Below are positions 1-13,006 of a DNA stretch of 64,000 bases, piece after piece. The translations under genes and the position numbers were made by a program. This stretch comes from Branchiostoma floridae. Taxonomy: Eukaryota > Chordata > Leptocardii > Amphioxiformes > Branchiostomatidae. Every line of letters begins with the position of its first letter. The stretch's first letter is position 1. The notes beneath the pieces were generated by a model. The model made no database searches. It was not told where the DNA came from and saw only the letters and a program-made list of their open reading frames with translations. The stretch covers positions 14,067,763 through 14,131,762 of the forward strand of contig NC_049994.1 in assembly GCF_000003815.2 (NCBI RefSeq). The letters run 5' to 3'.

Positions 1-1946
1 TTTCTTACCAACATGATCCATACAGCAGTCACTTGAAACAAGGAGGTTAAACATTTTCAACCTCCTTGCTTGAAACAACGGCAATTGTGATGCTTACAAG
101 GTTATGTTTGAACTTGAAGGCGAGACTGCATTGTCCAGATTTGGTTCTTGTTGGACCACATTTACAGGAAAAAAAGGGCCAGATTTTGTTGTTTTCCCTC
201 TATTTGCAGACTTGTATGTAACCCTACAAGAGAGTTCTGCATTTTCAGGAGTTCTGGAAGCAGTCCTGTATTTATAGAACACAACTATCAATGTCCTCTG
301 CTTAAGAGAAGGGAAACCAACATCTAACCCCTGAAGTGCACAAATTCCTTCTGGTTTAATAGGCTCTTGGTCACCATGGAAACTACCCTAAGCATAGACG
401 ACATTTCCAAGTTTACCGCACGTATTGTCTATCCACCACGTTATAGAACATTCACATCTTTGCTGTACAGGTCTATAAACATCTTACTATCACTGAATCA
501 ACCCAAACCCCTTGCAAAGTCCAACACAACTTTTCATGTAACGGCTTGGGGTCACCTTTTAGAACAAAGGCAGGAACATTTTTTGGTCAGGATTCATCAA
601 AACAATCTTTCCCTCTTTCTTCGTAAGGCCAGATCTCTTTATTCACATTTAGGAAAAGATTTCATATACAAAATCATACGAACATATACTCCCTAACACC
701 TTGCAACTTTTTGAAATCTTCAAAACAAAATATTAAAATCAACTGAATTGAAAGAGCCCTTTATGTTGATATTCCAGTTTTCAAACAAATCCAAAAATCA
801 TTTTTACACCACGTGATCCCTTTGCCGTTAAAATAATTACTTGCTTTAATAACAAAAAACAGATGCTGAGTGTTAATAAGACTTTTTTAAAAATTGAAGT
901 ATCGTCATTCCTTCTTAGACTCAAAAAGTCAGAGCGTAATGCACCAAATTACTGAGTTCTTATTGTGTTAGAGTCTAGCACCGTTTAGTTTACTTCTGAT
1001 CAACAGCAAAAAAATAGAAAAGAAAAGTTTGACGGTTTGATTCTAAGTTCATACAGAGTGTGACAGATACGCTATGCAAGGACAATGGAGATCAATTTGA
1101 AGAGTCACCGATTTGAATATCAAGTTCAAATTTACAAAATTTTGTGCTGTTTGGTCTACTTCTCTCACCTTACCAGCTATTAAAGCCTCTTCCACTACAA
1201 GTTTAGATCCAAACATGGCCTAAAACTCATGTGACCAGCACAAGTAGACTTTGCCTCAATACACAGTTCTGTGGCTTTTGAGAAACACTTTTAACGGTAA
1301 TGATAACCAACTGCCCACCCTCACCCTTCCTTCTTGCTTTAAGATTACAAAGAACTTTCAACACCGTGATACATACTGGACTTCTTGTCATTGCATTTTT
1401 GCTGTTCACCAATCAAATAAAACTAAAATCCATAGACGTGTAGAAAAAGACAACTAAAATTCAACTTGTTCAACAGATTTGCCGTCGAGAAACATTTGAC
1501 ATTTGACAAAGAACCTTTTGCTAGAATTTACAGGGGGAAAGTAGTAGAGTTCTCTTTGTACAGAAGGAGAAAGGTTGAACATGTAACATTTGAACTTGGA
1601 ACAATGTCATATTTACAATATATCTCTCATAGAACTCGCAATATACATCCATACGCATGGAAAAATCACTGGACCTTTCCCCAAGAGAGCTGTGATGAAC
1701 ACCCCTACATCTTCAGTGGACCTGGCCAACATCAGTTGGAAAAACCAACCAAGGTGGGTTGTTCCACTACAAAATGGGGGTGTTGAGCATTACCAACAGA
1801 CTACGTAGTAAGGGGACTGCATCGTAAGCATCTTTCCAGTCCAACCGTCAGAAAACAGAGTCAACTTCCCGCCAAACCACCACGTCGGATACGAACAGAA
1901 CGGTATCCGGTTTTTCAACACAAAGTTCTGTGATTGGACGTCGCTT
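1..1946. other. 3' flank of the PHF13-like gene, no gene seen
   Basis: AT-rich DNA downstream of the PHF13-like stop codon. Part of it is presumably that gene's 3' UTR: a minus-strand AATAAA (TTTATT at 638-643) would give a UTR of about 1.3 kb, but this is a guess. The short open frames on both strands have no recognisable domain and no coding-like composition. I see no second gene. Confidence 0.4.
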
Positions 1947-4900
1947 TTACAAGTCCTCCGAGTCACTACTGGAGATGTGGGGGCTAGGGCTGGGGCTGGG
2001 GCTGGGGCTCGGACTGGGGCTGGAGTTTTCCTCCTTTTGCCTCGATGATCGCCGGATCTGGTGCCTGGAAAGAGTTGAAACATACGTGAATACTTTCATC
2101 AGGTAGGTACGTCACTGTATCTGTATAACCGGTATAACTACCCTTGGGCATTACACACCAGCATCTTCCATACAATCAGGGCCATACAACCATCCCTTGA
2201 TAGAGATGGGGGCCACCAGAAACTTATAGAGACTTATAACTGCTCTCACAGGTCATCGAGTCATGCATACTATCTGCATAATGTGGCATCACAGAAACAG
2301 TGGATTGCTCATTCCTTGACAAGACTGGTGTTGTTCAGTGCAAAAGACCAATCTTTATTCTCTATGTTAGATACTATAGTTAAATCCCACTTATGAGATG
2401 TCTTTTAAGTAGCATGAGACAAGGTATTAAATACAAAACTAAGGAAGAAAAAGGAAAGAAAACAAACCTGGCCTCGCGGCACCTCTGACAGATGAATATT
2501 TCCGGGACGTTGGACTTTCTGATCTTTGCACACGACAAGTGGATCCAGATGGTGCATTCCGTACACTCGATCATGGGACGCCCCGCGAACGGCTTCTGGC
2601 AGAAGCACGTCACCAGGTTCCAGTCATCGTCTGGTGGGATAAAAGTAAAAAAAAAAGTTTACAACACCTGAATACTCGAGAAAATTATAAAGATATTAGC
2701 GATCCAATAGAATCCATTCTACTTTAGACCTGTTTTACTTGCAATTTTGGCTTGGTTCTTCTCTTTTCCTGTTACTTTTACCAGTTTACATCAATGGACG
2801 TGATTTTGTGCATATACGCGTCATATTGTTTGTTAACACTTTTTCTTTGTTGCTATCATTGTTGTTTCTTGTGGGATCTTTATGTATCATTATTCATTAC
2901 TTCTATTTTATTTGACTTTCTGTAATGTCTTTTATCTGTGTCATATAAAGCCATTTGGGCTGGTCTACTTGCTGTCACAAAACACATTAATAAAACTGTC
3001 ATTCAACATTCATTTCCTTCAATTTTTGTTCTTTTGGCACTCATCTCCGTTTCTTCAGTACCAAGGGCAAACAGACAATTCTTACAAGGGGAAAAATTAA
3101 ACTATTACATTGGTCATGACTGTGTAAACGTACCAGACTCGATAACTTCGTTGGAGATCCTTTTTCTCCTCTTGGCAGTTTTGTGTTCCGCGGGGTCTGG
3201 GCGCTCGAACAGTGAATCATCTGTCACGACACCTACAACGACAAAGAACAGAAAATGTATCAGACCATTGTCAATTATTCTAATTCAATTTTTTATCCTC
3301 TACAAGTTGTCCCAAATATGCAAATGATCATTCATTCCAATGAGTCCATCTAGACCAATACACACATACCTCCATACTTAAAAGAAACCCTAAAATAGCG
3401 ATTTGAAAATATTAACATAATTTAACTGTGTAGTAGACATACAACACCTCATTGTGTCTTCAATCAATTTTGTATAGACTGGGTAATAGAACCAACCAGG
3501 AGTCTTATATAATCCTTTGTCTTACATTGCTACTGCTACATTTGTTTTCCAACAAATTTTGAATTGAATGTGAAGTGTCCCACATATGCAAATCAACCTT
3601 CATCCCCAACCCACCTGTCTCCAAGGCCTGCTGGCTCAGAATCTGCTTTCTCCTCTTCTTCTTCTCCTTCTTCATCTTCTTGTCGGAGCCACTCATGCCC
3701 TTGGTCTTGCTGACGGAGCGCGCGGGCGCAGGAAAGCCGTGGGTCGGAGACGTGAAGGAATGAGAGGAGCTGGAGCTGCCCTCCAGGTCAGGCACCTCGC
3801 TGGTGGTGCTCTCTGTGGTGTCGCTCCCCGCAGAGCTGCCCGTGCTGTTGTGGGGACTACTTCTCATCTTCTACAGGATAGCAACAAAACATTCAAATAA
3901 ACAACTACTTCTCATCTTCTACAGGAGCATAGATAAAAAAACAGGGCTTGAAATGTTGTTTTGATTATATTGATTAATGTTTTCTACCATTTAAATCATT
4001 AAAACTTGTCTTTCAGCTGCCCGTGCTGTTGTGGGGTCTACTTCTCATCTTCTATAGTAGTAAAGATTAAAAAACAGGGCTTGAAATGTCTTTTTAATGA
4101 CATTAATTAATGTTTTCTATAATTTGTAACATTAAACCTGTTGTCTTTTAGCTGCCCGTGCTGTTGTGGGGACTACTTCTTATCTTTTACAGGGGCAGAA
4201 TAGCTAACAGTTGAAGTAGTTATAATGATCTTCTACACATGTACAGATTTTAAACAATCCTAAATGACATTATGAAGAAATCAAAATTAATTTGGTACAG
4301 TTTCTTTATAAGAGCAAACAACCCAAAAAAATAATGGATCAAAACAAAACAAACAATCCTGAAATAATTCTGCATAAGAACCACTTGGCAATTGTGGTCA
4401 CCTTTTGGTGACCAAAGTATGAGTCTTATCAATTGTGGCTAGCTGTATATTCTGTCACACTTCTATCCATATGGTGTACAATAGCACCCCCTCCCCCCTC
4501 CATAGAAATGTTGTGATGTCAACTGACCAACAAAACACAAATGTTTCCAAAACTACCAAACCCATTCATGGAAACAAAACTTCCGTGGTTACATCCGCAT
4601 AGTTGAACTTGTGTACTACCCAACATAACTGTTTTTGATTTTCAAAATAAAGGAAATTGACAACACATCCAGACTGTCCACATACCTGTAGCTGTGCCTC
4701 ATACGCCAAGACGAACGCACAGAACGTCCCGAAGTTGTCGATCGTTTTCCGTTTCCTCGCTATTGGAGGGATGAGCTGCACATGAAAAGAAAAAAATACA
4801 TGAAAATAAATTTAATAATATTCACATTTCAAATCATTCCTGGAAAACATTTACCGGGTTTAATGAGGAATGTTAAAATACTGATACTAATGTACTTAAC

Positions 4901-7900
4901 GTTGGTATAAGCTAGGAGCTAAATTATGTCCTTGGTATGTAATAAGAAAGGATCCAAGTCGCTCGGACATTCAGCAGAGGGGGTAAAGGCAAGTGTTGGA
5001 ACAGCCAGAATGGCCCCATGGGATGTTCCTCATCAGGACCCTGAACCAGCATATCAGATTAGCGGGCCCCAGCGCCTGCATACATGCGACATCCTTCAGT
5101 AACTCATTAATATTCATGAACTGATCCCAGTCAGTCATCGAGAGGTCAGAGGTCGCCTGTGAAAGAAGGGCCTGTGTGTGTCTGCTAAAACAAGCTGCTG
5201 GGACGAAACTACAAAACAGCCAACTTAATGCGTCTCCTCGCCTCTGGAATGCCAGCAGACCCGTCACGACTGAGGGGAAAAACGTATTTCAGGCATCGCC
5301 CGATTCCTCTTGTCGATGGCCCCGGGGATTAACTAATTACAGCTCACGCCACGAAACGTGATCTCGGCTTGGGCTGAACACAATGAGAGGGCTTGGCTTG
5401 TTGTTCCAGCCAGGGAGGGACCAGTGTGCCGAATATTGCTTGTTTTCAAAAGGGTACCTGAGTCGGTCGTCTTGACAAAGCAAGCTCAAAGGTAACTTGT
5501 GACGTATGGTTCCGCCTGTGTGGAGTGTAAATAATGCAACAGCACCATTTCCTGTAGGACTTTTTCTCCCTTTGTTGTCAAAGGTACGTCGTATATGCAA
5601 GTTGTAAGAATTACTAAGATATTAAAACATTTTTTATCCATCTAGTCTTTGTATTTTCTTGTAATTGTGTGAAAGAAGTAACTTAATGTATTGCCTGTCG
5701 GCAATGGGCATGAAATCATTTTTGAATGGACATCTAAGGAGTGTTTTATTATGCAAATGAGGGGAATATTAGGTGATTTCGGGGTATCCGTCATCTGCCG
5801 CTCGAGCTAGGAGCGTGGGAAATAAATATTGCTACCCCCTCAAGGCCATTCTGCATCCATCACTGCGTTCAATTGAATACAAAATAGAGGAATACAATTA
5901 AAAATACGGAACATGACATTTCATTTGCGATTTGAAGACACATTCATATGATATAGCCTTGTCCATGTTTCTATTATTACCATATTTTCAAATAAGAAGG
6001 CATAGAATATTCAACTGGGCAAGAGTAATAGACACACAATGTAAAACCTTTGAGTTTGAGGTTAAAACATATTTCTCGATAAAACATTTTTCAACATTCT
6101 TGGCAAAAACAAACAATCTCAACCAGTTTTGTAGATCAAAATCACCCAATTTCATGAAATATTTCCTATCTATCCTATGCCAACAGAATATTTCCATAGC
6201 TTTCTAAAGATCATTTTTATCAAGCCTGGCATGGTATTTATTTGTGGTAGATATTGTATGCTTTCTGTGTCCTCCAAAGATAGGGAATGTACATATTTAT
6301 CTACCCTTTGGTGCTACTTTGACAGTATGAATCAAAAATAGTGCTGCAACATAAATAGGAACCGTCTAATTTTTTTTCTCATGTCCACTCTAATTTGTTC
6401 ATGTCACTGAAGTTATATCCATCTGTTCTCCATTATAAAAGCCTGTACAAACAAGCTTTATTATTTTTTATGACAGTAATCATTTTTCTAACTAACTAAG
6501 AGGAGTCCATGACTTGCCAAGAAAACCTGGTTTTGAAAAATATTGTTTAAAACTTTAACTCTAGATCTGCAAGCTTTGAACCCCAAAACGTGACAACAGT
6601 TCCGTCTTTCTTATAATGGGGAGATTTTATATGGAACAGATGTGAACAGATTTTGCAGTTCTAAGAACTAAAGTGTATCAATTCTTGGTATTTTCAATTA
6701 TATCCCGACAAGCTGGTACACTGGTTGCATTCGTATGCAAAACTTGAGTTCACTTCCAAATATTTACCATTCAGTAATAGTAATATACAGTAACCTTCTG
6801 AAACAGTATCATGGACTTACCAAGGCCACTGTTCCTGAGCACACAAACTTGGCTGTCAATCAATTTAAAGGAGCAGACTTAAACCTGTGTCAACAGACAT
6901 GTGACACTTGGAAATCCCCAACTGTCACGTGTCTTGCATTTTAACTGAGAAAAACTAGAAAAAAATTAAGTTTTACTCTTTGTCCACTCGACCAAGAAAA
7001 ATAAAGAAAAATAATCACAGAAATTTGTATTAAACTTCAGCTAAAAATTTAGCAAGTATTGATAATGTATTATTATGTTGTGTATCATCTTGTAATACAT
7101 GTCTCTGCATATATCATCGCCAGTGTACAGTTTATGGAACTAGTTTGAAATGAAAACATTTGTTACCTCTCAGTTAACAGGAAAGAATATCCTGTCTGCT
7201 GCCAATCTGCATGGAATTAAAGTCACTGCCTGCGCAAATATGATTACAATCTGCACTGCACCAACACAAGCGGATTAAAGTCCACGTTCTCAACTTGCAT
7301 AACAATACCACATCTTATCTTCAAGTAGGCTAGCCCCCCTCCCACTCTCTGTAACATAAGGACGACTGCCAAGACAAGTTTTGGTTGGCAAGTGCGAGAA
7401 GACAACTCCTCTCTGCACACATTAGCGGCTATGTGTCAGGTTTGTTTTGACTACGCCTACGTTGTTTTAAGTGTAAATGAACGTCCTTCGCAAACTCTGT
7501 GGTAAAGATATTGAACAGAAGCCAAGGACAATCAAAATGGTTCGATATTTCCAAGGAGGTTTTATCAAGACCTCCTTGATATTTCTTCTGGTTGGTTACT
7601 CTTACTCTACTATATTCAGTAATTGTTATGGATTAAAGATACAATGACGTCACAACTTCCAAGTTTGCAAATCCTTAGAATGACATAATGTCATAAAATA
7701 TTCTAAGTATTGTACAGGTCCTCATGTTGATTCAAAGTCCTACTACTAGTAGTACCAGTCTAGAAGTGCTTGAACATTGTCGAAATATTGTATATGGAAA
7801 ATCTTTAATTGCTATCGGTTCTTGCCAGCATTCTTGTGCCACAAAAATGTCTAAGCCTGAGTTATAACAAGTACCAGGTTTGCTATACAGAAAATCTTAT

Positions 7901-10900
7901 TTTAAGAAGAGCTACAACATAATATATTAATCGTATAGACCTGATAGCACTGACCAAGATAGTCGAATTAGCCCATATCCTGGACAGTACACTCAGTGAC
8001 CTTGAATTGATTGGGAAACACTTTTCTACTTTCATCAGCTCATAAATACTTCATGACAGGTAAGTAAATTAATGACCAACCGTTTCCATTGTAAGGATGA
8101 ACAGTCACCGAAAACCGACTTGTCTTGGGAATTGGGTTGTCAACGACAACTGTTTGAACAACAATTTTATGTAGAGGTTGTCTTGAATAGCCATCAGGTA
8201 TTGTTGTCACACAGGGAAGAGAAAGGGCGGTGTTTTCTACCTGGTGAGTTGGGTAATTCTACTGTTGTCTGCTAACAGAACAGAGCACCTCCAATTGTCA
8301 TGGAAAAGTCATTTCTTTGTGCCCTGCTGCAAGAAGAAGTTCTCCCCTCCCTTATAAAAATAGACTGCGAAGTTCTTTTGGTGAATATATTATCTCAAGA
8401 TTCACTCTTATCTATCAATCAGGTCTACTTTGGGTTGCAATTTCATTCCTTACATCTCTTATAATACAACAAATTCGTCAGATCTAGTTTTTCCACAACA
8501 ACTTTGGATAACCACCATGAAGAAAGTAGAATGGTTAACCAATAGTCCAACAACATTTCACAATGAAAAAAAACACCCGCAATATCAGCTATGACGTCAA
8601 TGTCATTACAGATAAGGTAGCACAATACATTCGCCTTCTGGCATTGAGTGATTATGTCGTGAAATGAACCTGAAATTACGATCGTATATCTGAAAATTAC
8701 AGATACCATATTCATCTGCATTATTTGCCTAGGGATATATGCATAAGAATTGCCAAAACCAAACCAATTTTTTATGGGCAAGGTTTGATTATCAAAGAAA
8801 TGCCCCTTTCTTTCCTTAGGGCAAAAAAGAAAAAAACAAATACGCTGGCATTCTTAGAACCAATGTGCAATCATTGCACTCAGCTATCTATACATCATAC
8901 TGGTAGAAACCCATGACAATCGTCACAATGCATTCGACCACAATACTATATAGTATATACTAAACTTACCTGTATTTTCAATACATTTAAAATACAATTT
9001 AAAAGAATAACAAAGACTGTAATTGTTACTCTTTTATATCAAACTGAAAGATTACTGGTACCAGATAGCTACTACTGTAGTATTTTCTAGATTACAAGGC
9101 GACACACACAAAAAGAGCACATAATTCACCAGGTATTATTTGCCTCCAGCCTTCACGGGCGAAATAAACAACCTGTGGTCCTGTATAACCCAAACACTAC
9201 GTCACATCGGTCCTACATTGAGAGATTTGTGAGGGGCGTTTTGGCACAAGTCCAAAATCCCTAAGAAGGGCCCGTCCCTCTTTGAAAAGCTCAGACATTT
9301 GGTAAGAATCTCCAGGACTTGGCTAACCTAGCATTTGATTAATACAGTATGCTAGGACTTAAGAAAATGCGATTTTTTAAAGTCGTTTCTTTGTGTGAGC
9401 GGTGTTTTTCTATGAAGCCTGGGCAAACGGAATCGTGTTTCGAGTAGTCTTGACCTAGCTCGTTTACGTTTACAATGCAAACTTTGGAAGGATCGTACAC
9501 AAGACAAATGGAAAAGCTCAAGCGGTCTGCAAAAGCTAGAAGGCACAAAAACTAACCCTTTTGGCCTTTGGGAGAAATAAATGTTTGCTTTGTGACATAG
9601 CTCCCGTTTTGTGTTGTTTTGGGGTGCTGTCTTGGAATCTAAAATTTCTTACCGGTCGGTACAGAAAAACAAGACGATCTTAGCCCGGAGTGTGGCTTGA
9701 TTTTAGTCTTAAAATTCGACAAAAGAAATCGCATGTGCTTTTCATAGATGTGTCCCAAAAGTCTCAACAGTTGTTTGAATTTTGACAGGTAGAAATATGC
9801 AAATCGTGTTTGTTTCCGGAGGAAAAATCTACACAAGAAACTGACACCCTTCTGTTGCAGTACGGAAATGGCTTGCCGATCAATATTTTCTTGAAAACTA
9901 CAGCTTTATTTGGGTTGTTATAGAAGCTTGTCTATATTCTTTAGTAAGAAACTTTAAAGAAAGTGACGTCGATACAAATCCGCTTAGCGAAAGTCAAAAT
10001 TCGCGACCGACCCCCAAACTATTTTTACCAAACAAGATGGCGTCACTATTTGGAGTACTGTAGTAGTAATTCCTAACGCGCCGTGTCATTTGCATACAAT
10101 TCCTCCTTGGATTCTAACGGTTAGGAGAGTTTCTGAGGCCTGTCAGTAATTTTTCCGCATTTAGGAACAACCAGTCTATCACGTCTCAGACATCGTCTTC
10201 GCCCATAAATAAGTAGCAGAGCTGGGCATGATAAAATCTATCCTGAAAGATCAGCGGGGTCATTAAATCGACGCCATCTTGAAAACACGTCGGTGACAAA
10301 AACTTTCCAGTCGGATTTCTCGAAAACTACCCGGTGAATTCTGCTGAAATTTGGTAGGATGGTTATGTTGTCGGAAATCAACAAACGACCGGAATTACAG
10401 CTAAATCGGCCCGGTAGATTTTGAGTGTGCATAGGGGTATCAGTTCGGAGTGGTCTGCTAGCAACCTACAAGTCAGGACTCACAAACGTCACAAGTACGA
10501 CATACCACCAAATCTTGACCATACCAAGAAACTTACCCCAAACAATTCTTAGATAAGTAATGATTTGATTTGAACAACCAGCGAAACACTGCCAGACACA
10601 CTACACACTGTCAGAGAATGTTGTTGCCATTTTGCTTGTCTGTACAGCAGACCGAGCCGCCGTGTTCGACAGACGCCATATTGAAAATTTGACAACACGG
10701 CAATCTTTCCACCAGGATTTCTCGACAACCAAACAAGGCCGAGAATTAAAATTTCGTCCAATTAGTAATATCATAGACCTACACCTTTGGGCCAAATTTC
10801 AGGAAAATACGACCAGTAGTTTTTGAGCATGCAGAGTGTGTATCCAGAGCCCCAGTCATAGAAAATGTGCCAACACACACTTTCGACCTATTTACTTGAA

Positions 10901-11123
10901 TATCTCAAAAAGGAAACAAATATATTTCTCAAAACAAAGTCAAGACGTTAAGACCATGCTTGAGAACAATTCCTGAAGTTTTCAGGAAAATCTACCGAGC
11001 CGTTTTTCCGCATGCAGCACGTTTATACTACCGGATATCAAAGAATGTGTACCAAAATTTCGCAACACCCACCTCGGGATCGATGTCCAAAGTGTCCGCC
11101 ATCCTTTTTTGGAGCCGTCTGTC
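1947..11123 (-). CDS. PHF13: PHF13/PHF23-like PHD finger protein
   Basis: Chromatin reader of the PHF13 (SPOC1)/PHF23 family, whose PHD finger binds H3K4me3 in vertebrates. Coding exons are 11073-11102 (exon from 11123, ATG at 11102), 4686-4775, 3615-3870, 3134-3232, 2468-2630 and 1947-2064. All have AG/GT borders and the phases chain 0-0-1-1-2, giving 251 residues. Visible parts: an N-terminal block ending [18 protein letters not shown], close to the RRRTVEDFNKFC block of vertebrate PHF13; an acidic/serine stretch; a [12 protein letters not shown] basic cluster; [15 protein letters not shown]; a PHD finger with [20 protein letters not shown] and [14 protein letters not shown]; then HQIRRSSR and a Ser-Pro run. 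The PHD and the RRS tail are nearer PHF13 than PHF23, and the gene is probably the single pre-duplication copy. It is shorter than human PHF13 (about 300). The 10-codon first coding exon is chosen because its acceptor, ATG context and GTGGGT donor all fit. Confidence 0.9.
2468..2630 (-). CDS. PHF13: PHD-finger exon of the PHF13-like gene
   Basis: This exon encodes essentially the complete PHD zinc finger (Cys4-His-Cys3). It shows CFC near the start, the MIECTEC pair, WIHLSC with the zinc-binding His, and FICQRC at the end. The tryptophan of the IWIHLSC segment and the acidic DDDW lead-in are typical of H3K4me3-reading fingers. The acceptor at 2631-2632 and the donor at 2466-2467 are canonical. 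Confidence 0.93.
3830..4195. repeat. Tandem copies of the exon-3 acceptor edge of the PHF13-like gene
   Basis: The first ~40 bp of the 3615-3870 exon with its acceptor (3833-3875) is repeated upstream at about 4015-4057 and 4150-4190, with a shorter piece at 3904-3925. The copies are separated by similar AT-rich intron sequence (AACAGGGCTTGAAATGT occurs in both spacers). The unit is about 125-137 bp. Each copy includes the start of the exon and its splice junction. Confidence 0.85.
4776..11072 (-). other. Large intron 1 of the PHF13-like gene
   Basis: A 6.3-kb intron between the 10-codon first coding exon and exon 2. It is mostly AT-rich DNA without recognisable genes. Two compact, less AT-biased stretches (about 5040-5160 and 5690-5860) could be conserved regulatory DNA; the second contains an ATGCAAAT octamer at 5751-5758. 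A minus-strand frame starting [14 protein letters not shown] (near 5139) has an acceptor-like start but no donor in the needed phase, so it is not included in the gene. Confidence 0.5.
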
Positions 11124-11391
11124 CTGTTGGGATAGAGTAGGAAGAAAACGCAGTCAGTTTTCCACTGAGAAACGTTTGAGAAACGAAAACACCAAATCCT
11201 AGACGCTAAAATTTACATATGACAGAGAGAGCGGCTCGAAGTGATCTTGTTCTCTGGGGGCCAGTCAGAACAACTCGTAACGGAAGTGTGCGGAACAGAA
11301 CGTTACTCATGCCACGCCGGAACCGCTGAATGGACCAAAATATCAGACATTTCAACAACGACACGGTAAAACATGGATAACCCGTACTTAC

Positions 11392-11750
11392 CACAGTATC
11401 CTCTCAGTAAAGTCGTATCGTCTGCTTCACCAGACCAAAGGAAAAGTCGCCTGCCGACAAATCGTCAAGGAAAAATAAATTTGTCACACGCACTCCGGCT
11501 GAATAGAGTCCGTTTCCACTCGGGAATGAAGCCCGAAAATCCTCCAGTCTCAAACCTAGCAAGCACACTGCAACTTCGAAGCCGAAATCCGTCGAAATAC
11601 ATACAAATGTGGCTGGAATTTCGTGTGGAAAGCCGAGACTTTGACCAACCTGGCCGGTTTGACCGTCAGCTCTTTGCTATCTGCTGTCCCCTGACCCGCA
11701 CTGCGCCGCCAGGAGGCGTGACCTGATAGATTTGCATAAGGTCAACAGGT
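11392..11750 (-). other. Probable non-coding first exon of the PHF13-like gene
   Basis: A strong minus-strand donor (GTAAGTAC, GT at 11390-11391) and a pyrimidine-rich acceptor ending AACAG at 11124-11125, just upstream of the ATG at 11102, define a short 5' UTR intron. The exon end at 11392 is read from the donor. The transcription start is not visible and 11750 is only a guess. Confidence 0.5.
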
Positions 11751-11764
11751 CAGCCAGGGGCTTA

Positions 11765-11781
11765 TGACGTCACGGCACGTG
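11765..11781. promoter_or_regulatory. Full CRE palindrome next to a CACGTG E-box
   Basis: TGACGTCA at 11765-11772 is followed 3 bp later by CACGTG at 11776-11781. They sit just upstream of the inferred first exon of the PHF13-like gene, on the edge of a less AT-rich stretch, so a promoter role (CREB/ATF and bHLH-Zip factors) is plausible but unproven. Confidence 0.4.
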
Positions 11782-12482
11782 ACCACACCTCTGTTTGTTG
11801 CACTTTTTCGAGTCACCATAGGTGGCGTGTTTCATTATTGCATGCAGAAAATACATTTTTACATTCGTCATGTCATTTTTCACCGCACACGTCATTTTTC
11901 ATTGTCATCAAGGTGACACCTAATGGAAGCTCTTCAGTCGACTGCACATGAAACTTTGAAAGCCATAATTTTTGATGTTATGTTAATATAACATGGAACC
12001 TCCTTGGCTATTGTAATACCATCATGATCATTTTGAGAAAAAGGTGTTTTTATGTTATCTATCCTATTTTTATGACATCCCTTACTTACTTACTTATCTT
12101 CGTCCTTGGAGACATGGTTGAGTTTCATGTCATTTTTTGCCATGTCTGTTTTTGAGCAAGCTCAACCATTGAAAAGCTGTCACTTGATTTTGCAATCAAA
12201 AGCTGGTCGACTGTTCTTATAACCTTGGTTAGAAATAGAACATCCTGGGAGAGAGATTTCTTCTGCCACCATGCATCAGTAGCTGTTGCCAGCAGATGAC
12301 TGATTGGACCAGAGTCTGCCAGACCGAGACCAACAAATTTACCGGTAACCCACTCACAGGTACGTAAGAAGGCCCTGACTCTCTAATCATTATCTTTTTG
12401 TTCATCATAATACACCTTGTTGACTTGTATATTTTTCAATTGCTAATTATTGATAAAGGTTATTTTATAATCAGCCAAGAGG

Positions 12483-12905
12483 CAGGGTCCTCCCCAAAGG
12501 ATGGAATAAGGGAGGTCCTCCACTATACTCCTAGCCAGCTCCACTATACTCCTTTTGAAATTTAGTGTGTTTCTTCCCTATTTTCTTGGTTAGTTTTGCC
12601 AAGGAGGTTAAAAAAAGAGGTTTGATAAAATCAATGAAAATTCACAGATTTTTGTGCCAAGTGGCATCACTTTTCCAGTGGGCATTGTGACAATTGTCTG
12701 CAAAAACTTGTGAATGGGCTATGATCAAAACAATAGTCATTCTGCTACTTCACAACAATGGAATCACAATGATATTTTATACTTGTAGTATTTGACACCT
12801 TCTGTCTTTGTAAAATGAACCCATTTACATGAAAGAGCAGCGCGTTGGTGCGGGTCATTTTTGCCAGCCCCTCCACTATACTAATAAATTCTGGGGAGAA
12901 CCCTG
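12483..12905. mobile_element. hAT-like MITE with CAGGG termini
   Basis: Begins CAGGGTCCTCCCC and ends with the inverted copy GGGGAGAACCCTG. The motif CTCCACTATACT recurs near both ends. The CAGGG terminus suggests a non-autonomous hAT element. The flanks share only an imperfect repeat (CCAAGAGG / GAAGAGG), so the target duplication is eroded. No coding capacity. Confidence 0.5.
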
Positions 12906-12930
12906 CTTGAAGAGGTGTAGCCAAACACAC

Positions 12931-13006
12931 TTCTAGGCTGGCTTAACTCCTCTGGCAGCTTTTGGTACTATTTTATGCTACCATAGGATCTGCTTGGAGA
13001 TAAATC
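12931..13006. mobile_element. Fragment of the AATCTCCAAGCAG MITE family
   Basis: One arm only, ending in ATAGGATCTGCTTGGAGAT. It matches the right arm of the full copies at 25661-25887 and 44135-44307. The left arm is missing. Confidence 0.6.

Noticed and set aside
4971-5267. Minus-strand frame with [17 protein letters not shown] as a first exon of the PHF13-like gene
   Set aside because: The only plausible donor (GTATGC) leaves a phase that does not fit the next exon, whereas the exon ending at 11073 fits exactly.
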